Below the pieces are notes generated by a model. The model saw only the letters and a list, made by a program, of their open reading frames with translations. It made no database searches and had not been told where the DNA came from. Source: Saussurea involucrata (Eukaryota > Streptophyta > Magnoliopsida > Asterales > Asteraceae). Taken from it: a DNA stretch of 64,000 nucleotides. The position numbers and the translations under genes are program-made. Within the stretch, counting starts at the first letter, position 1, and each line of letters opens with the position of its first letter. Positions 31,993 to 43,735 of this stretch are shown here, in pieces. The stretch is from contig CM066318.1 in assembly GCA_033807775.1 (NCBI GenBank), forward strand, positions 83,544,379 through 83,608,378. Reading direction: 5' to 3'.

Positions 31993-34900
31993 ATGTTACA
32001 GAAGCAGTATGTGCCAATCTGGTATCTAGACTCCGGATGCTCGTGGCACATGACTGGCGACAGAGGTCTACTATCCACGTACAAAGATAAACTCGATGCA
32101 GGATCTGTGACCTTTGGCGACAACAAGAAGGGGTATATTAAAGGCTATGGAGTCATCAAGAAGGAAAACATAACCGTTTGCAAAGTTGCATATGTGGATG
32201 GCCTTAAACACAACCTACTAAGTGTTAGCCAACTTTGTGATACGGGTTTTGACGTCATGTTCAAAAGAACCTTCTGCTCTCTGCAAGGTGAAGGCACAGG
32301 AGTCGAACTTCTGCGGGCCGAACGAAAAGGAGATTTGTACCTCATGAACTTTAGTGCCAACAACAAGAAGGACAAGCTCTGCCTTGTTGCATGTAAAAAT
32401 GAAGAAACCTGGTTATGGCACAACAAGTTCTGCCACTTAAACTTTCATACTCTTGATAAGCTTGTCAAACTTGATTTAGTCAAAGGTCTGCCGAATGTTA
32501 AATTCAATAAAGATCATTTGTGTTCTGCCTGTGAAATGGGTAAACTCAAAAGAGCTTCCCATAAAGGCAAGACTGATGTGTTCTGCCCAAGGCCTTTGTA
32601 CATGCTCCACGTAGACCTCTGCGGTCCAATAGCTACACAGAGCCTTGGTGGCAAGAAGTATATACTTTTGTTGATTGATGAATACTCGAGATTTACATGG
32701 GTAGAATTTGTCAGAAAGAAATCAGATGTTCCAAACATTCTGATAAACCTAATGAAAAGAATCCAAGTTCTGTATGAGTGCAGGATCCAAAAGTTAAGAA
32801 GTGACAATGGCACAGAATTCAAAAACTCTGTCATTGAAGCCTATCTTACAGAAGAAGGCATATCACATAACTTCTATGTTGCACGCACCCCACAACAGAA
32901 TGGCGTGGTTGAAACGAAAGAACCGCACGCTTGTGGAGGCTACCAGAACTATGGTGACAGCATCTGGATTACCCATTTCTTTCTGGGTAGAAGAAGTATC
33001 AACCGCCTGCTATACCCAAAATCGATCAACGATAGTAAAAAGGCACATCAAGACACCTTGTCACTTGATCAACAAAAGGCGACCAAACATCAAGTTCTTC
33101 CATGTATTTGGATGCAAGTGCTTTGTCCTAAACGACAGAGAAGCTAGAGGAAAGTTTGTTGTGAAAGCAGATGAAGGCAAGTTTATTGGGTACTCTGCCA
33201 CCTCAAAGGCCTACGGAGTTTACCTTCTGCGGTCCCGAACCATTATAGAAAGCATCAATGTCTCTTTTGACGATTCCTTTTAAAAGACTTCTGAACAAAT
33301 CAGTTCAGAACTCGGTCTGAAGAAAGAATCCTCTGGCATCTCAAAGACAAGAGAAGCAGACCTAAATCTGCTATTTGAAGAGATGTTCCATGATGATATT
33401 GATCCCTCTGCTGGAGCAAAAAGAGCCTCTAGAGAAACATCTTCTGCAAACCAGACTGAGTCAGGTATTTCTCTAACTGGTCCATTAAATACTTCATCAT
33501 CTTCTGTGAAGCATACAGATGCACGTGGTGAGGGGGAGCCAACAGACGGTGATACAACAAAGGATTCTACTACAGAGGCACTAGAAATACCAACTCTAGC
33601 ATCTACAGAGGAACCAATACCAGAGGAAAACGAGGATTCAGTCTCTACATCCTCAGAGGAATCAATTCCAACTCTTATCCCAATACCCCCACAAGCTGCA
33701 ACACCCAGTTCAAGCACCGAAGTACCTTCCACTACAGAGGTTGCACCAAAACCACAGGGTGCAACCACAGAAGTTCATCTAGATGATGCTAATGACCATC
33801 TCCCCAGAACGACAAAGTGGACGATGAGCCATCCTCTAAGTCAAATCATTGGCGATCCTTCTGAGAAAGTCAAGACAAGATCAACCACTGCTAACTTTTG
33901 TTTCTTTACAAATTTTATCAGTATAATCGAGACAAAACGTGTCTCTGAGGCCCTAGATGATCCAAACTGGGTAGATGCAATGCAGGAAGAGCTTCTACAG
34001 TTTGAGAGAAACAAGGTATGGACCCTAGTTCCTCTGCCGAGAGGGAATCAAGCAATAGGGACTAAATGGGTCTTCAGAAACAAAAAGGATGAGGATGGGG
34101 TGGTCATTAGAAATAAAGCGAGATTGGTGGCCAAGGGATATTGCCAAGCAGAAGGCATTGATTATGATGAGACTTTTGCCCCTGTCGCACGACTCGAAGC
34201 AATAAGAATCTTCTTAGCCTTCGCAGCCCACAGAGGTTTTAAAGTTTTTTAAATGGATGTAAAATCTGCCTTTCTAAATGGTCAAATCCAAGAAGAAGTA
34301 TACGTCCAGCAGCCACCAGGATTTGAGAGTGCCAAGTACCCAAACTACGTGTATTATCTCGACAAAGCTCTGTATGGACTGAAACAGGCTCCAAGAGCTT
34401 GGTACGAACGACTCTCAACCTTTCTTCTCGATAATGATTTTGACAGAGGTACAACCGATACTACATTGTTTTATAAAAGAAAAGGTGATGAGATTCTGCT
34501 TGTATAGATCTATGTGGATGACATTATTTTTGGTTCTACAAATGCACAACAGTGCAAAGATTTTGAAAAACTCATGCAGAGTGAGTTTTAAATGAGTATG
34601 ATGGGAGAATTAAACTTCTTCCTAGGACTCCAAGTAAAACAATCATCAGAGGGAATTTTCATAAATCAAGCTAAATATGTCTCTGACATTCTTTCAAAAT
34701 TCAAACTCTCTGATGCCTCTGTAATGAAGACCCCCATGTCCACTGGAAATAAGTTATACTCAGATCCAAATGGCAAATCTGTAGAGTGCAAGCTCTACAG
34801 AGGCATGATTGGGTCCCTTTTATACTTAACAACAAGTAGACCTGATATAATGTATGCTACATGCCTCTGTGCAAGATATCAAGCTAACCCAAAGGAATCC

Positions 34901-35455
34901 TACCTTCTTGCTGTAAAGAGGATCTTTAGATACCTTAAAGGGACCAAAAATCTTGGGCTCTGGTATCCGAAGAACTCTGGCTTTGATCTTAAGGCATACA
35001 CAGATTCAGATTATGGAGGATGCAAGCTTGACCGAAAAAGTACCTCTGGGAGTTGTCAATTCCTGGGTGGTAAACTAGTCAGCTGGACTTCGAAGAAGCA
35101 AAATTTTGTGTCTACATCTACAACAGAAGCTGAATATGTTGCTGCTGCTAGCTGTTGCTCCCAAGTTCTGTGGATGAAGACTCAACTAAAGGACTACGGT
35201 CACATCATATACAAGATACCCATCCTCTGTGATTCAAAAAGTGTCATTGCAATCTTTGCCAATCCTGTACAACACTAAAAAACAAAGCATATCGATATCC
35301 GTTACCACTTTCTGAAGCATCATGTTGAACACGACACAATTGAGATGTACTTTGTGTCCACTAAATACCAGCTTGCAGACTTATTTACCAAAACACTTGA
35401 TGAGAAAATATTCCTTTTCTTGGTGAGTAAGTTGGGTATGATAAACATGAGTTGA
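31993..35455 (+). pseudogene. pol: Pol of element D: protease, integrase, RT, RNase H (broken, fairly complete)
   Basis: Protease keeps its motif (WYLDSGCSWHMTG). The pre-integrase knuckle (LWHNKFCHL...CSACEMGK), integrase D (DLCGP), D (SDNGTEF) and E (VVE) follow; a one-base change near 32915 shifts the frame just after E. Then come integrase C-terminus to 33280 (TAA at 33281), an acidic Ser/Thr/Glu linker rich in CAGAGG, RT (33950-34760) with YVDDII, and RNase H (34960-35430) with TDSDYGG, ending LADLFTKTLDEK and GMINMS. Stops at 34250 (CAA to TAA), 34505 (CAG to TAG), 34590 and 35276 look like single transitions. About six changes separate it from an open frame, fewer than in element E. 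Confidence 0.93.
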
Positions 35456-35825
35456 ACCCTCTGTAAGTAAGACTTGATCCTCTTGTGAATATGTATATAT
35501 TTAAACTCTTTTGTATGTAAATTCCTCATCACCAAAAGTTCTATACCCAACAGAGCTTCTATGGAATTCTCAGAACCTCTGACAATCTCCACAGAGCCTC
35601 TGGTGAGTTTGACCTATGTTCTATGCATTAGTTATCTCATTTGATCCAAGCATAGGTCAAGGGGGAGCAAAAGGAGATATTGAATTAATCAACATAAGCG
35701 GTTAATTCAATGGGGAGCCAAAGAAGAGATGCGAGCAACCAAATCCACAGAAGTCAGGTGTTTTGCCGAGCAAAGGTAAATCAAAGGAGAATGTCTCGCA
35801 CAAAACCTTTTTCCAAAACAGTTTT
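35456..35825 (+). other. Spacer after pol of element D, up to element G
   Basis: No coding sequence. It holds ACAGAGCCTCTGG at 35591, a purine tract CAAGGGGGAGCAAAAGG near 35658 resembling the terminal one, and GTTTT (35821-35825), the left target duplication of element G. The spacer continues at 43043. Confidence 0.75.
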
Positions 35826-36779
35826 TGTTTGGGCAAAAAATCATGTCGTACGACCACGACCAGAGCAGGTAAGACGCACGTTATAATCCAAATCTTGTAT
35901 TAAGATAAGGTCTCGACAAGAACCCAGAAAACGTCCGTCGTCTCCCTTAAAAGGTAAGTCGTACGCCTCCCATGACTCCCGACCATAGCATCGCTCGTCC
36001 CGTACGACCATCGCGTAAGATCATTTGCACCTACGACCAAAGCTAACGTTAACCTTGTCTGTTACATTTGTGAAGTATTTAATGCAGGAGTCAAATCCAT
36101 TAACAGCAAGCAGCCATAACGGACGAAGAGCATTATGGATAATCACTCCAGCGACCGTTTCCAGCCGTTGTAGCCGTTGATCAAATCATTAATGGAGCAA
36201 ATTAATGGCACGAAGACTATAAAAGCCAAGCTAAGTCTTCACATCAAAGGACATGAGTTAACATCTGATATACATCGACGAACATCACCAAACAGCAGAG
36301 AAAATCATCCAAACTCATAGCAAATAACATTCAAACTCTGGAGATCAAGCACTGAAAGCCAGAACCTTACAGCAAACTCAAGAACACTCAGAGGAAAGCT
36401 CAAGTATCGCTCTCGACGCACGTCAACAGCCCTCGACCAGAAGTTCTCACTTTGTATTCACACACGACAAACACCTATTTTTACATTTCAAACACTTATA
36501 CTTTACATTTCGAAGCATTTCCTTCATTTGTATTGTAATCATCGTACGACCAACGCCAGTACCAAGGACATCGCCCCTGATTGGCGACCATAGTATAGCG
36601 ACGACACCCACTGTCGTCCGTAGGTTTTTTCCTCGTTTGAGGTTTTTCCTGCATCATCAAATCCCTTGTCTCGTTTATTTTTTCCCTCGTCGCACGTCTC
36701 GTCGAAAGATCCTTTCTTTAGTTGATTAAGTCCACATCGACCTTAAGTTGTCCCTTTGGTGCGATTTTTGGCATTAACA
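35826..36779 (+). mobile_element. 5' LTR of element G
   Basis: 954 bp. TATA box TATAAAA at 36218-36224. Contains GTCGTACGACC and several CGTACGACC variants. Ends GGCATTAACA. Confidence 0.95.
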
Positions 36780-36782
36780 GTT

Positions 36783-36799
36783 TGGCGCCATATGTGGGA
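36783..36799 (+). promoter_or_regulatory. Primer-binding site of element G
   Basis: TGGCGCCATATGTGGGA, three bases after the LTR. This form is common in Tat elements; I do not name the tRNA. Confidence 0.8.
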
Positions 36800-36881
36800 C
36801 TACATCTAGAGAAAATCCTCGACGAACGTGCACCCTACTAACAGTTTCTTGGAGTTTTTTCTGCTCTCTATTGCAGGAACA

Positions 36882-39170
36882 ATGGCAGCCCCTGGAAACC
36901 CGCAGCAAGCTGTTGCTCAGATGAATCAGGATCTCGAAGTCGCTAGGAATCAGCTCAATGCAATGGCAGAGCAGAATCGCAGAGCAATTGAGGAGATCGC
37001 GCGGTTAAGAAATCCTCTTAGGACTCAAAATGGTCCTAGGCCGTTCGTGCAGAACCCAATTCCAAGATCGTTCGACCAAAATGGCCCTAGACCATTTGTC
37101 CCGAATATAGGATCATCCGCGCAGAATCAGCATCCAGGCCCGTTCATGTAGAATCAACAGCCAAGGCCGCTCAACCCAAATCCTCAGTTTGGGACAGTTC
37201 CTCCTCAGCACATAAGGCCACGACCCATGAATAATGGGTCTCAGCCATTACAAGTGTCGCAGCCTTTCCAGCAAGGATCGCAGCCGTTTCAGAATGGACC
37301 GCAGCAATTCCACTATGGGTCGCAACCATATTTTGTCCCGTTCAACGGGGACACCAATGGTTCATCGCATGGTAATGGCATTAGTCCAGGGACTAATCCC
37401 TCGACAGGGGCAAATCCTGATCTTAACGATCCCGTCGCCCAGCGTTTGAAGATGTTAGAAGACCAAAATGAGCGAGTCCTGTCCTTACTCGCCAAGTTGC
37501 TTGGGGCAGCCATGCCTGTCGACGTCGAACCTCATTCGGGGTATCAGGCGTCACCCTTCATCGACGAGATTGCCACCGTCGAGGTCCCAAAGAAGTATAA
37601 CATTCATGCCTTCACTCCCAAATATTCTGGTGTGACCGATCCAACCGAGCATGTCGCGCAGTATAAGCAGCTCATGTGGACAATCTCGATTCCACATGTG
37701 TACCAGGAAGTATGCATGTGCAAGAGTTTCGAAGCGACTCTCACTGGTCCGGCTCTCCAGTGGTTGATCAACCTCAAACCCAAATCCATCGGGTCGTTCG
37801 CTGAGTTGGTCAACCAATTCTCCCGGCAATTCGCCAGCAGTCGTAAGATGGAAAAGCAGACTAGTGATCTATACTATGTCGTGCAGAAGACCAATAAGTC
37901 TATTCGAAGTTATTTCAATAGATTCAATGCCGAAATGATCGGTATCCGCAATTGTGACATAAAAACTGCGATCGAAGCTTATAAGCGTGGTCTAGACGAT
38001 AGTTCAGGTCTATATATCGATCTGACCAAGTATCCCCCAGAGACTTTCGAAGACGTCCGAGCTCGAACCTTAGCATATATGAGGGTAGAAGATGATGCCG
38101 CCTTTCGTCGCAAGCACACTAACGATAAGAAGTCGTTAGGCGTCAGAAAGCCAGAGTTCAAGCCAAAGGTTGTTTCCAGAATAGAGCCAGCGCGCCAAAT
38201 TTCAAATGTTCGTTTCAAGACGAAAGCAGAGGCCAAGACCGCGACTAAGTTCACTCAGTACCCCAAGATATCATCTTACGGATTCAAAGGATCTGCAAAG
38301 GACTTAGTCGAAGCTCTAAAGACCGCTCAAGCTACCGTTCGATGGCCAAAGAAGTCCGACCTGGACGATGCTACGAAAGACAAATCAAAGTGGTGCGACT
38401 TCCATGCCGATCATGGTCATGCGACAGACGACTGTATCGCATTGAAGAAGGAACTAGCGTATCACTTCCCGAAAGGAAATCTCAAAGATATCATCGACGA
38501 TGTCGCTGTTTCAGCTAACAGACATCGAACGACGACCCCCGAGCATGCGAAGTTCGTCAATTGCATTACCGGTGGTTCAGATGTGTGTGGTCTGACGTAT
38601 TCCGCGGCCAAGCATCATGCCAGTCAGGCACCCGATGATCGGCCTATTCCTCGCTCGTCTAGACCCAAAGGAGATTTGGAGCTAGAAGCCATGAAGATTG
38701 TGTTCGACCACGTCGACCTTGGCGACTCGTATCAGAAGCATCACGACGGGTTGATCATTCAGCTCACAGTCGGTAACTGCCTAACGCGTCGAGTCTTGAT
38801 CGACGGGGGCAGCTCGGCAAATATCATTTTTCTCAACACCATTAAAGCCATGAGAATCGATCGCTCAGAAATCACACGACGTTCGAAGACTTTGGTCGGT
38901 TTCAATGGAGAAGAGACGAGCACCTTCGGAGACATAATCTTTCCCGTCTACGCCGGAGGAGTCAACAAGCAGACCAAGTTCAGTGTCATCGATTGTGCGT
39001 CGGCCTATAACATCATCTTAGGTCGACCATGGATCCACGATATGAAAGTTGTTCCTTCGACGTATCATCAAATGTTGAAATTCCCTACGCCATGGGGAAT
39101 CCAGGAGATTAAGAGTGAGCCAAAAGTCGCTCGTGAGTGCTACAAGTCTACCTTGAAGTCGCGAAAATAA
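36882..39170 (+). pseudogene. gag: Gag-protease of element G (one stop codon)
   Basis: The ATG at 36882 follows ATTGCAGGAACA. The frame has a single TAG at 37149 (probably CAG) and then stays open for 647 codons. The first 180 residues are Gln/Pro/Asn-rich. The retrotransposon gag domain follows (ALQWLINLKP, FSRQFASSR, SIRSYFNRFN, AIEAYKRGL; 37590-38100). A knuckle-like CDFHADHGHATDDC lies at 38396-38440, and an aspartic protease has DGGSSANIIF (38800-38830) and ILGRPW. The frame ends shortly after protease and nothing like RT follows. Gag and protease could still make and mature particles for a helper element. Apart from the TAG it looks well kept. Confidence 0.88.
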
Positions 39171-40095
39171 ACCAAAGTCACAAGAACAGGCTCTCGACAG
39201 GTTCGTTCCTCTATCCCTAAATTAATATCTCTTTCACAGAGACAAGTCTACTATGGTGCCCGGTTGCACGACAACATAGTCGACCGCAGGACAATATTTC
39301 ACAGGATCGCCGTGTCTTGCTGTCATTTAAAACCTATCTTTTCCTGCCAAAAAGAATAAGGTAATAAATGACAGGGGCAAATAGAGAGAGTCTGAAATGG
39401 TACGTTCTCTAACTCTTTTTCATACGTCATACGATTTTTTCTCACAAAACGACTACTGACTTAAGCATCGGAGGGTCGTTGGCCAGCCAACGACCAACCC
39501 TCGACATCGTTTTATCGCAGAATCGCACGACAGATTATCGCAGAATCGCACGGCAGTAATCATTAAGTCTACTATATGACTTTAATATCGCAAGGTCGAA
39601 CGACATAAACGATCAGGTCTCTAACTTGATCATTTCTCCACAGGGGCATACGATGCAGAGCTCATTGTACGATCTGGTCGTACAATCGCAAAGCCTAAAA
39701 TAACTTACATATAAGTTTCTTAGCTTTTATACCCTTAATGGATGCTTTAATCGCGTGTTTTTATATTTGTTTTACGTTCTTATCATCGTATTACAATGAA
39801 TGCCTTAGTCGCATGATTTCATATGTATTTTATGATCAAATTCACAACCAATATGATTTGAATAAAGCATAAGATTCAAAGCAAAAGATATGTTCGTTGA
39901 GTAAACCATCATATACATACTCAACCCTCGATAGGTCAAGTGGCAAAAACAACAAAGAAAGAAAAAATTCTAGAAGACAGGGGGAGCATCGGTCGTATCC
40001 ATGCTCGAAGTCCCGACCTGAGGGCCTTCATCTGCCACCCCTCCCGCACGAATCTCCTGCAGTTCATACTGAGCATCGAAAAGCTGGATGGCCAG
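39171..40095. other. Non-coding stretch of element G where pol is missing
   Basis: No frame with RT, RNase H or integrase motifs on either strand. It has many CGAC/GTCG strings such as ATCGCACGAC and CGTACAATCG. The small frames at 39897-40253 overlap the antisense gene and look accidental. Confidence 0.7.
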
Positions 40096-41959
40096 CTATT
40101 CAGCACGCGCCAAGGCAAACCTCTCCCTATCTAAAGCCGCCTTCTCTCTCTCCAACGCCGCAGCTTCTCTTTCAAGGGCAGACGCCATCAACCCTTCAAT
40201 TTTCGACATCCCAGCGTGCAATGCCAAAGACGACTGGAACGTCTGAAAAATAACACAAGAAAATATTAGACGACTAAACGAATGAGACAAGTCATGAAAG
40301 ATTGACACTCACCGTGAACGCCAGATTGGCAACTTGAGATCCAATCTCTCCGGCCGGAACTCCACGAAAACGCTCCCCGAAAGACGGGAGCAAATATTTC
40401 CCCAGATGAGGGAATGACGCCGTCCCGTCTAGGACACCATCCGCCATAAAGTTAGACGACAATGTAAAATTGACCGTCATAACTCCGGCCGATGATCCCT
40501 CGCCCTTGTCGGCAGACATTGGGATCGACACTTGAGACACCGGTTTCGTCACCGTCGCCGAAAGCGCAGAACTTGCTGGTGTCGCGTCCATCACGCCAGG
40601 ACAGCTAGATGACGCCCTCGCCTTCTTAGGCAAAACAACTCCCGGTGAGTTATCAACCCTAGACGACGGTTCCCTCAGAACTGTCCTCCGGGTTCTCTTT
40701 TCGCTCGACCCAGCTGTCGAAACATTTTCACCCCGAAGGGCACGCATAACCTGCTTCCCTCTCGCCCTAGAAACCGATTTCTTCTCGGTCGGCACTGATC
40801 AAGAAATGAAATACATGAAGCGTCAAACAGATAGAGTAAACAAAATAAAATAAAAACTATGGTACACTTACCAGTCGCCTCTTCCTGTACGTCTTCATCT
40901 CCTTCTTCTATCACGTCCTCATCCTCGTCCTCGACCGCCGATTGCCACGAAACGAAAGATCGGTCATCAACGCTAAGACTCAAGAACTTGTTGATCTTAG
41001 CCTGGGAATCCACAGTCGGTCTCACTTCGTCAAACCGAATCTCTGAAGGCAACAAGAGGAGAATGATAAATAGAAGTCATAAAAATAAATAAAACTCAGA
41101 AACAAACGAAGCATACCTGTCTCATTCCAGTCTGACCGCATCCAATCGCTGCTGGAATCCAATGACTCGGTAAGAACAAATACATACCTCGACTTCCACC
41201 CACGATCATTAACGCCAGTTCCCAAAACCAGGGCACGATCACCCCTGAACTTAGAATAAGGACTATAACGCCAGTTCTTATCCCTCTTAACTTGGTACAC
41301 CGCCAAGAAATCATTCATGATCATAGGAGACTCCCATTCGCGGACGCTCGCTCAATGACCAGCAAAACTCGCCAAAGTTGGGGCATCAATTGTCCCGGCG
41401 ACACATCGAAATCCTGCATGAATGACTTGGCTAAACCAGAAAACGGCCATTGAAACCCTATCTTAAAAGGATACTCGTATAAAACGAGATATCCCTCAGG
41501 GCAATCCTTAGAACGAACAATCCCCGGACACCGCAACTCTACATTCGCAGGAATTTTAGCTAAACTCCTAAAAGCATCTAAGTCTACGTGATTCATGATA
41601 AGACTAGCAGGCTCCATCGACATTGTGAACCAGAGGACAGAACAAGGTCTTATATAAACGCTCTCAACTGCGGTTTGAAGATTTGCAACAATTCGAGTAA
41701 GTTCGGACGAAGAATGGAATGGAATCAAGGCGAAATCTCTTCCCAAATAAGCACTTTGGAGAATAGCAAGAAAAGAGCCATCGTGATCTTTATTGATACC
41801 AACAATCGCATCAAATCGAATCCCTGGATGATCGCCGCGCATCCCCGTCCTTTCGCATGCCCGGCCGGATCTTCGACACCTGTCCTCGGCAGCTGGAAAA
41901 ACATCATCGTACGTCAGCATGACGTCACGACCTCGTTCCTCTTTCGAATCCTCGTTCAA
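40096..41959 (-). CDS. Antisense gene of element G (Tat aORF / putative gypsy-type transposon domain), four exons
   Basis: Exons are about 41959-41117 (first ATG 41920), 41042-40872, 40794-40313 and 40242-40096, with three GT-AG introns that join in frame. Exon 1 holds the aORF core: YPFKIGFQWPFSGLAKSFMQDFDVSPGQLMPQLWRVL, in form like the Pfam 'putative gypsy type transposon' family (PF04195, from memory). It is followed by VYQVKRD, WRYSPYSKF and GWKSRYVFV. One frameshift near 41340 breaks exon 1. Exon 2 is acidic, exon 3 basic and Ser-rich (RARGKQ, KRTRR), exon 4 a coiled coil with repeated LEREKAALDRE. Splicing gives about 547 codons. Function unknown; the family is known only from Tat elements. 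Confidence 0.78.
40243..40312 (-). other. Intron 3 of the element G antisense gene (70 bp)
   Basis: Donor TTCACG|GTGAGT, acceptor TTATTTTTCAG|ACG. Joins two whole codons (Thr-Thr). Confidence 0.85.
40795..40871 (-). other. Intron 2 of the element G antisense gene (77 bp)
   Basis: Donor GACTG|GTAAGT, acceptor TTCTTGATCAG|TGCC. G joins TG to form valine in frame. Confidence 0.85.
41043..41116 (-). other. Intron 1 of the element G antisense gene (74 bp)
   Basis: Donor GAGACAG|GTATGC, acceptor TGCCTTCAG|AGATTC. G joins AG to form glutamate in frame. Confidence 0.85.
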
Positions 41960-42070
41960 TTAGAAGCGGACTAGTCTAGTTCCACGACAACCAGGTAAGT
42001 CCCTCAACCCAGGTCACGAGTATTCGACAAGCAAAATTTAAAACTTAAATTTGACATTCAATTTTCAAAA

Positions 42071-42083
42071 TTTGGGGGCAAAC
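42071..42083 (+). promoter_or_regulatory. Polypurine tract of element G
   Basis: TTTGGGGGCAAAC lies directly before the 3' LTR start TGTTTGGG. Confidence 0.85.
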
Positions 42084-43037
42084 TGTTTGGGCAAAAAATC
42101 ATGTCGTACGACCATGACCAGAGCAGGTAAGACGCACGTTATAATCCAAATCTTGTATTAAGATAAGGTCTCGACAAGAACCCCGAAAACGTCCGTCATC
42201 TCCCTTAAAAGGTAAGTCGTACGCCTCCCATGACGCCCGACCATAGCATCGCTCGTCCCGTACGACCATCGCGTAAGATCATTTGCACCTACGACCAAAG
42301 CTAACGTTAACCTTGTCTGTTACATTTGTGAAGTATTTAATGCAGGAGTGAAAGCCATTAACAGCAAGCAGCCATAACGGACGAAGAGCATTATGGATAA
42401 TCACTCCAGCGACCGTTTTCAGCCGTTGTAGCCGTTGATCAAATCATTAATGGAGATAATTAATGGCACGAAAACTATAAAAGACAAGCTAATTCTTCAC
42501 ATCAAAGGACATGAGTTAACATCTGATATACATCGACGAACATCACCAAACAGCAGAGAAAATCATCCAAACTCATAGCAAATAACATTCGAACTCTGGA
42601 GATCAAGCACTGAAAGCCAGAACCTTACAGCGAACTCAAGAACACTCGGAAGAAAGCTCAAGTATCGCTCTCGACACATGGCAACAGCCCTCGACCAGAA
42701 GTTCTCACTTTGTATTCACACACGACAAACACCTGTTTTTACATTTCAAACACTTGTACTTTACATTTCGAAACATTTCCTTCATTTGTATTGTAATCAT
42801 CGTACGACCGATGCCAGTACCAAGGACAACGCCCCTGATTGGCGACCATAGTATAGCGACGACACCCACTGTCGTCCACAGGTTTTTTCCTCGTTTGAGG
42901 TTTTTCCTGCGTCATCAAATCCCTTGTCTCGTTTATTTTTTCCCTCGTCGCACGTCTTGTCGAAAGATCCTTTCTTTAGTTGATTAAGTCCACATCGACC
43001 TTAAGTTGTCCCTTTGGTGCGATTTTTGGCATTAACA
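42084..43037 (+). mobile_element. 3' LTR of element G
   Basis: 954 bp, same length as the 5' LTR. TATA box at 42476-42482. The short frame at 42754-42987 is a chance frame. GTTTT follows at 43038-43042. Confidence 0.95.
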
Positions 43038-43042
43038 GTTTT

Positions 43043-43613
43043 CTAGGACACAAATTTCAAAATATGTCCTAAAAACAGTGTTTAAAACAATGCAAACTTT
43101 GGATGATCAAAAACTTTTATGGATTTTTAGTTATAAGAAATTTCCACTCATAGAGCCTTTGTTGGGCTCAACAGAGCCTCTGTAAGTCAAAGCCTCTGTG
43201 AATGCAGATTTTTGCACTAAAATTCTATCGATCATTTCCACTGACTTTTCAAATATTTTGGATAAAGGTGCAAGCTCAGAAGTTATAGAAGAAGAATTCA
43301 AATCACAGAGCTCATTCCATCACAGAGCCTCTGTTGATTTGACACTTGTGCACAGAAACGGGATTCTGTAGGTGCGGGTTATTTACTACAGTGACAGTCA
43401 TCGGTGAATAGAGATTCCCACGCGCTCAGCATTAATGGACCGCGCACAACGTCTAATCGTGCTCTGCCACCTCTGACGTGGCACACCTCTATTGGTTGTG
43501 TCAGTCAAACCTCAATACAGAGAGTGGCAACAGCTGTTGAAAACATGAGTGCGGACCCCAAAAAACATTAAATTCACCTATTTCTGTAGAATTCTATCCG
43601 TTTCACCCACCAC
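43043..43613 (+). other. Spacer and upstream region of the third gene of element D
   Basis: No coding sequence. It has exact ACAGAGCCTCTGT at 43171-43183 and 43322-43334, a GACGTGGCAC ACGT-core element near 43475 and ATTGGTTG (reverse CCAAT) near 43490. The layout is that of a plant promoter ending in the TATA box at 43614. Confidence 0.55.
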
Positions 43614-43620
43614 TATATAA
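43614..43620 (+). promoter_or_regulatory. TATA box before the third gene of element D
   Basis: TATATAA in CCACTATATAACCCC, 116 bases before the last base preceding the ATG at 43736; a leader with TCTTCTTCTT and CAAGAAAT follows. Confidence 0.55.
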
Positions 43621-43735
43621 CCCCGTTTCATCTTCTTCTTAAATCTTTACGATTTACTCTCAAGAAATACCTCCAGCGAACAGTAAAATACCTGCAACTA
43701 TCCTCTTTATTCTCAAATCCTTCAAGATCTTAAGA

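Larger units (their letters stand above)
35826..43037 (+). mobile_element. Element G: Tat-like Ty3/gypsy retrotransposon without RT, RNase H or integrase
   Basis: A complete insertion of 7212 bp with two 954 bp LTRs, TG...CA, a GTTTT duplication (35821-35825 and 43038-43042), a TGGCGCC primer site and a purine tract. The plus strand encodes gag and protease only; the minus strand encodes a four-exon gene converging on them. About 900 bp between the two are non-coding, where RT to integrase would be expected. In the first 165 bp the LTRs differ at four places, so it is one of the younger insertions. Antisense extra frames are known in Tat elements (Grande, RIRE2); loss of pol makes this copy non-autonomous. 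Confidence 0.92.

Noticed and set aside
40096..41959. Minus-strand frames in element G as chance antisense frames
   Set aside because: Three splice junctions restore one frame and the core resembles the known Tat antisense gene, so I kept them as a gene.
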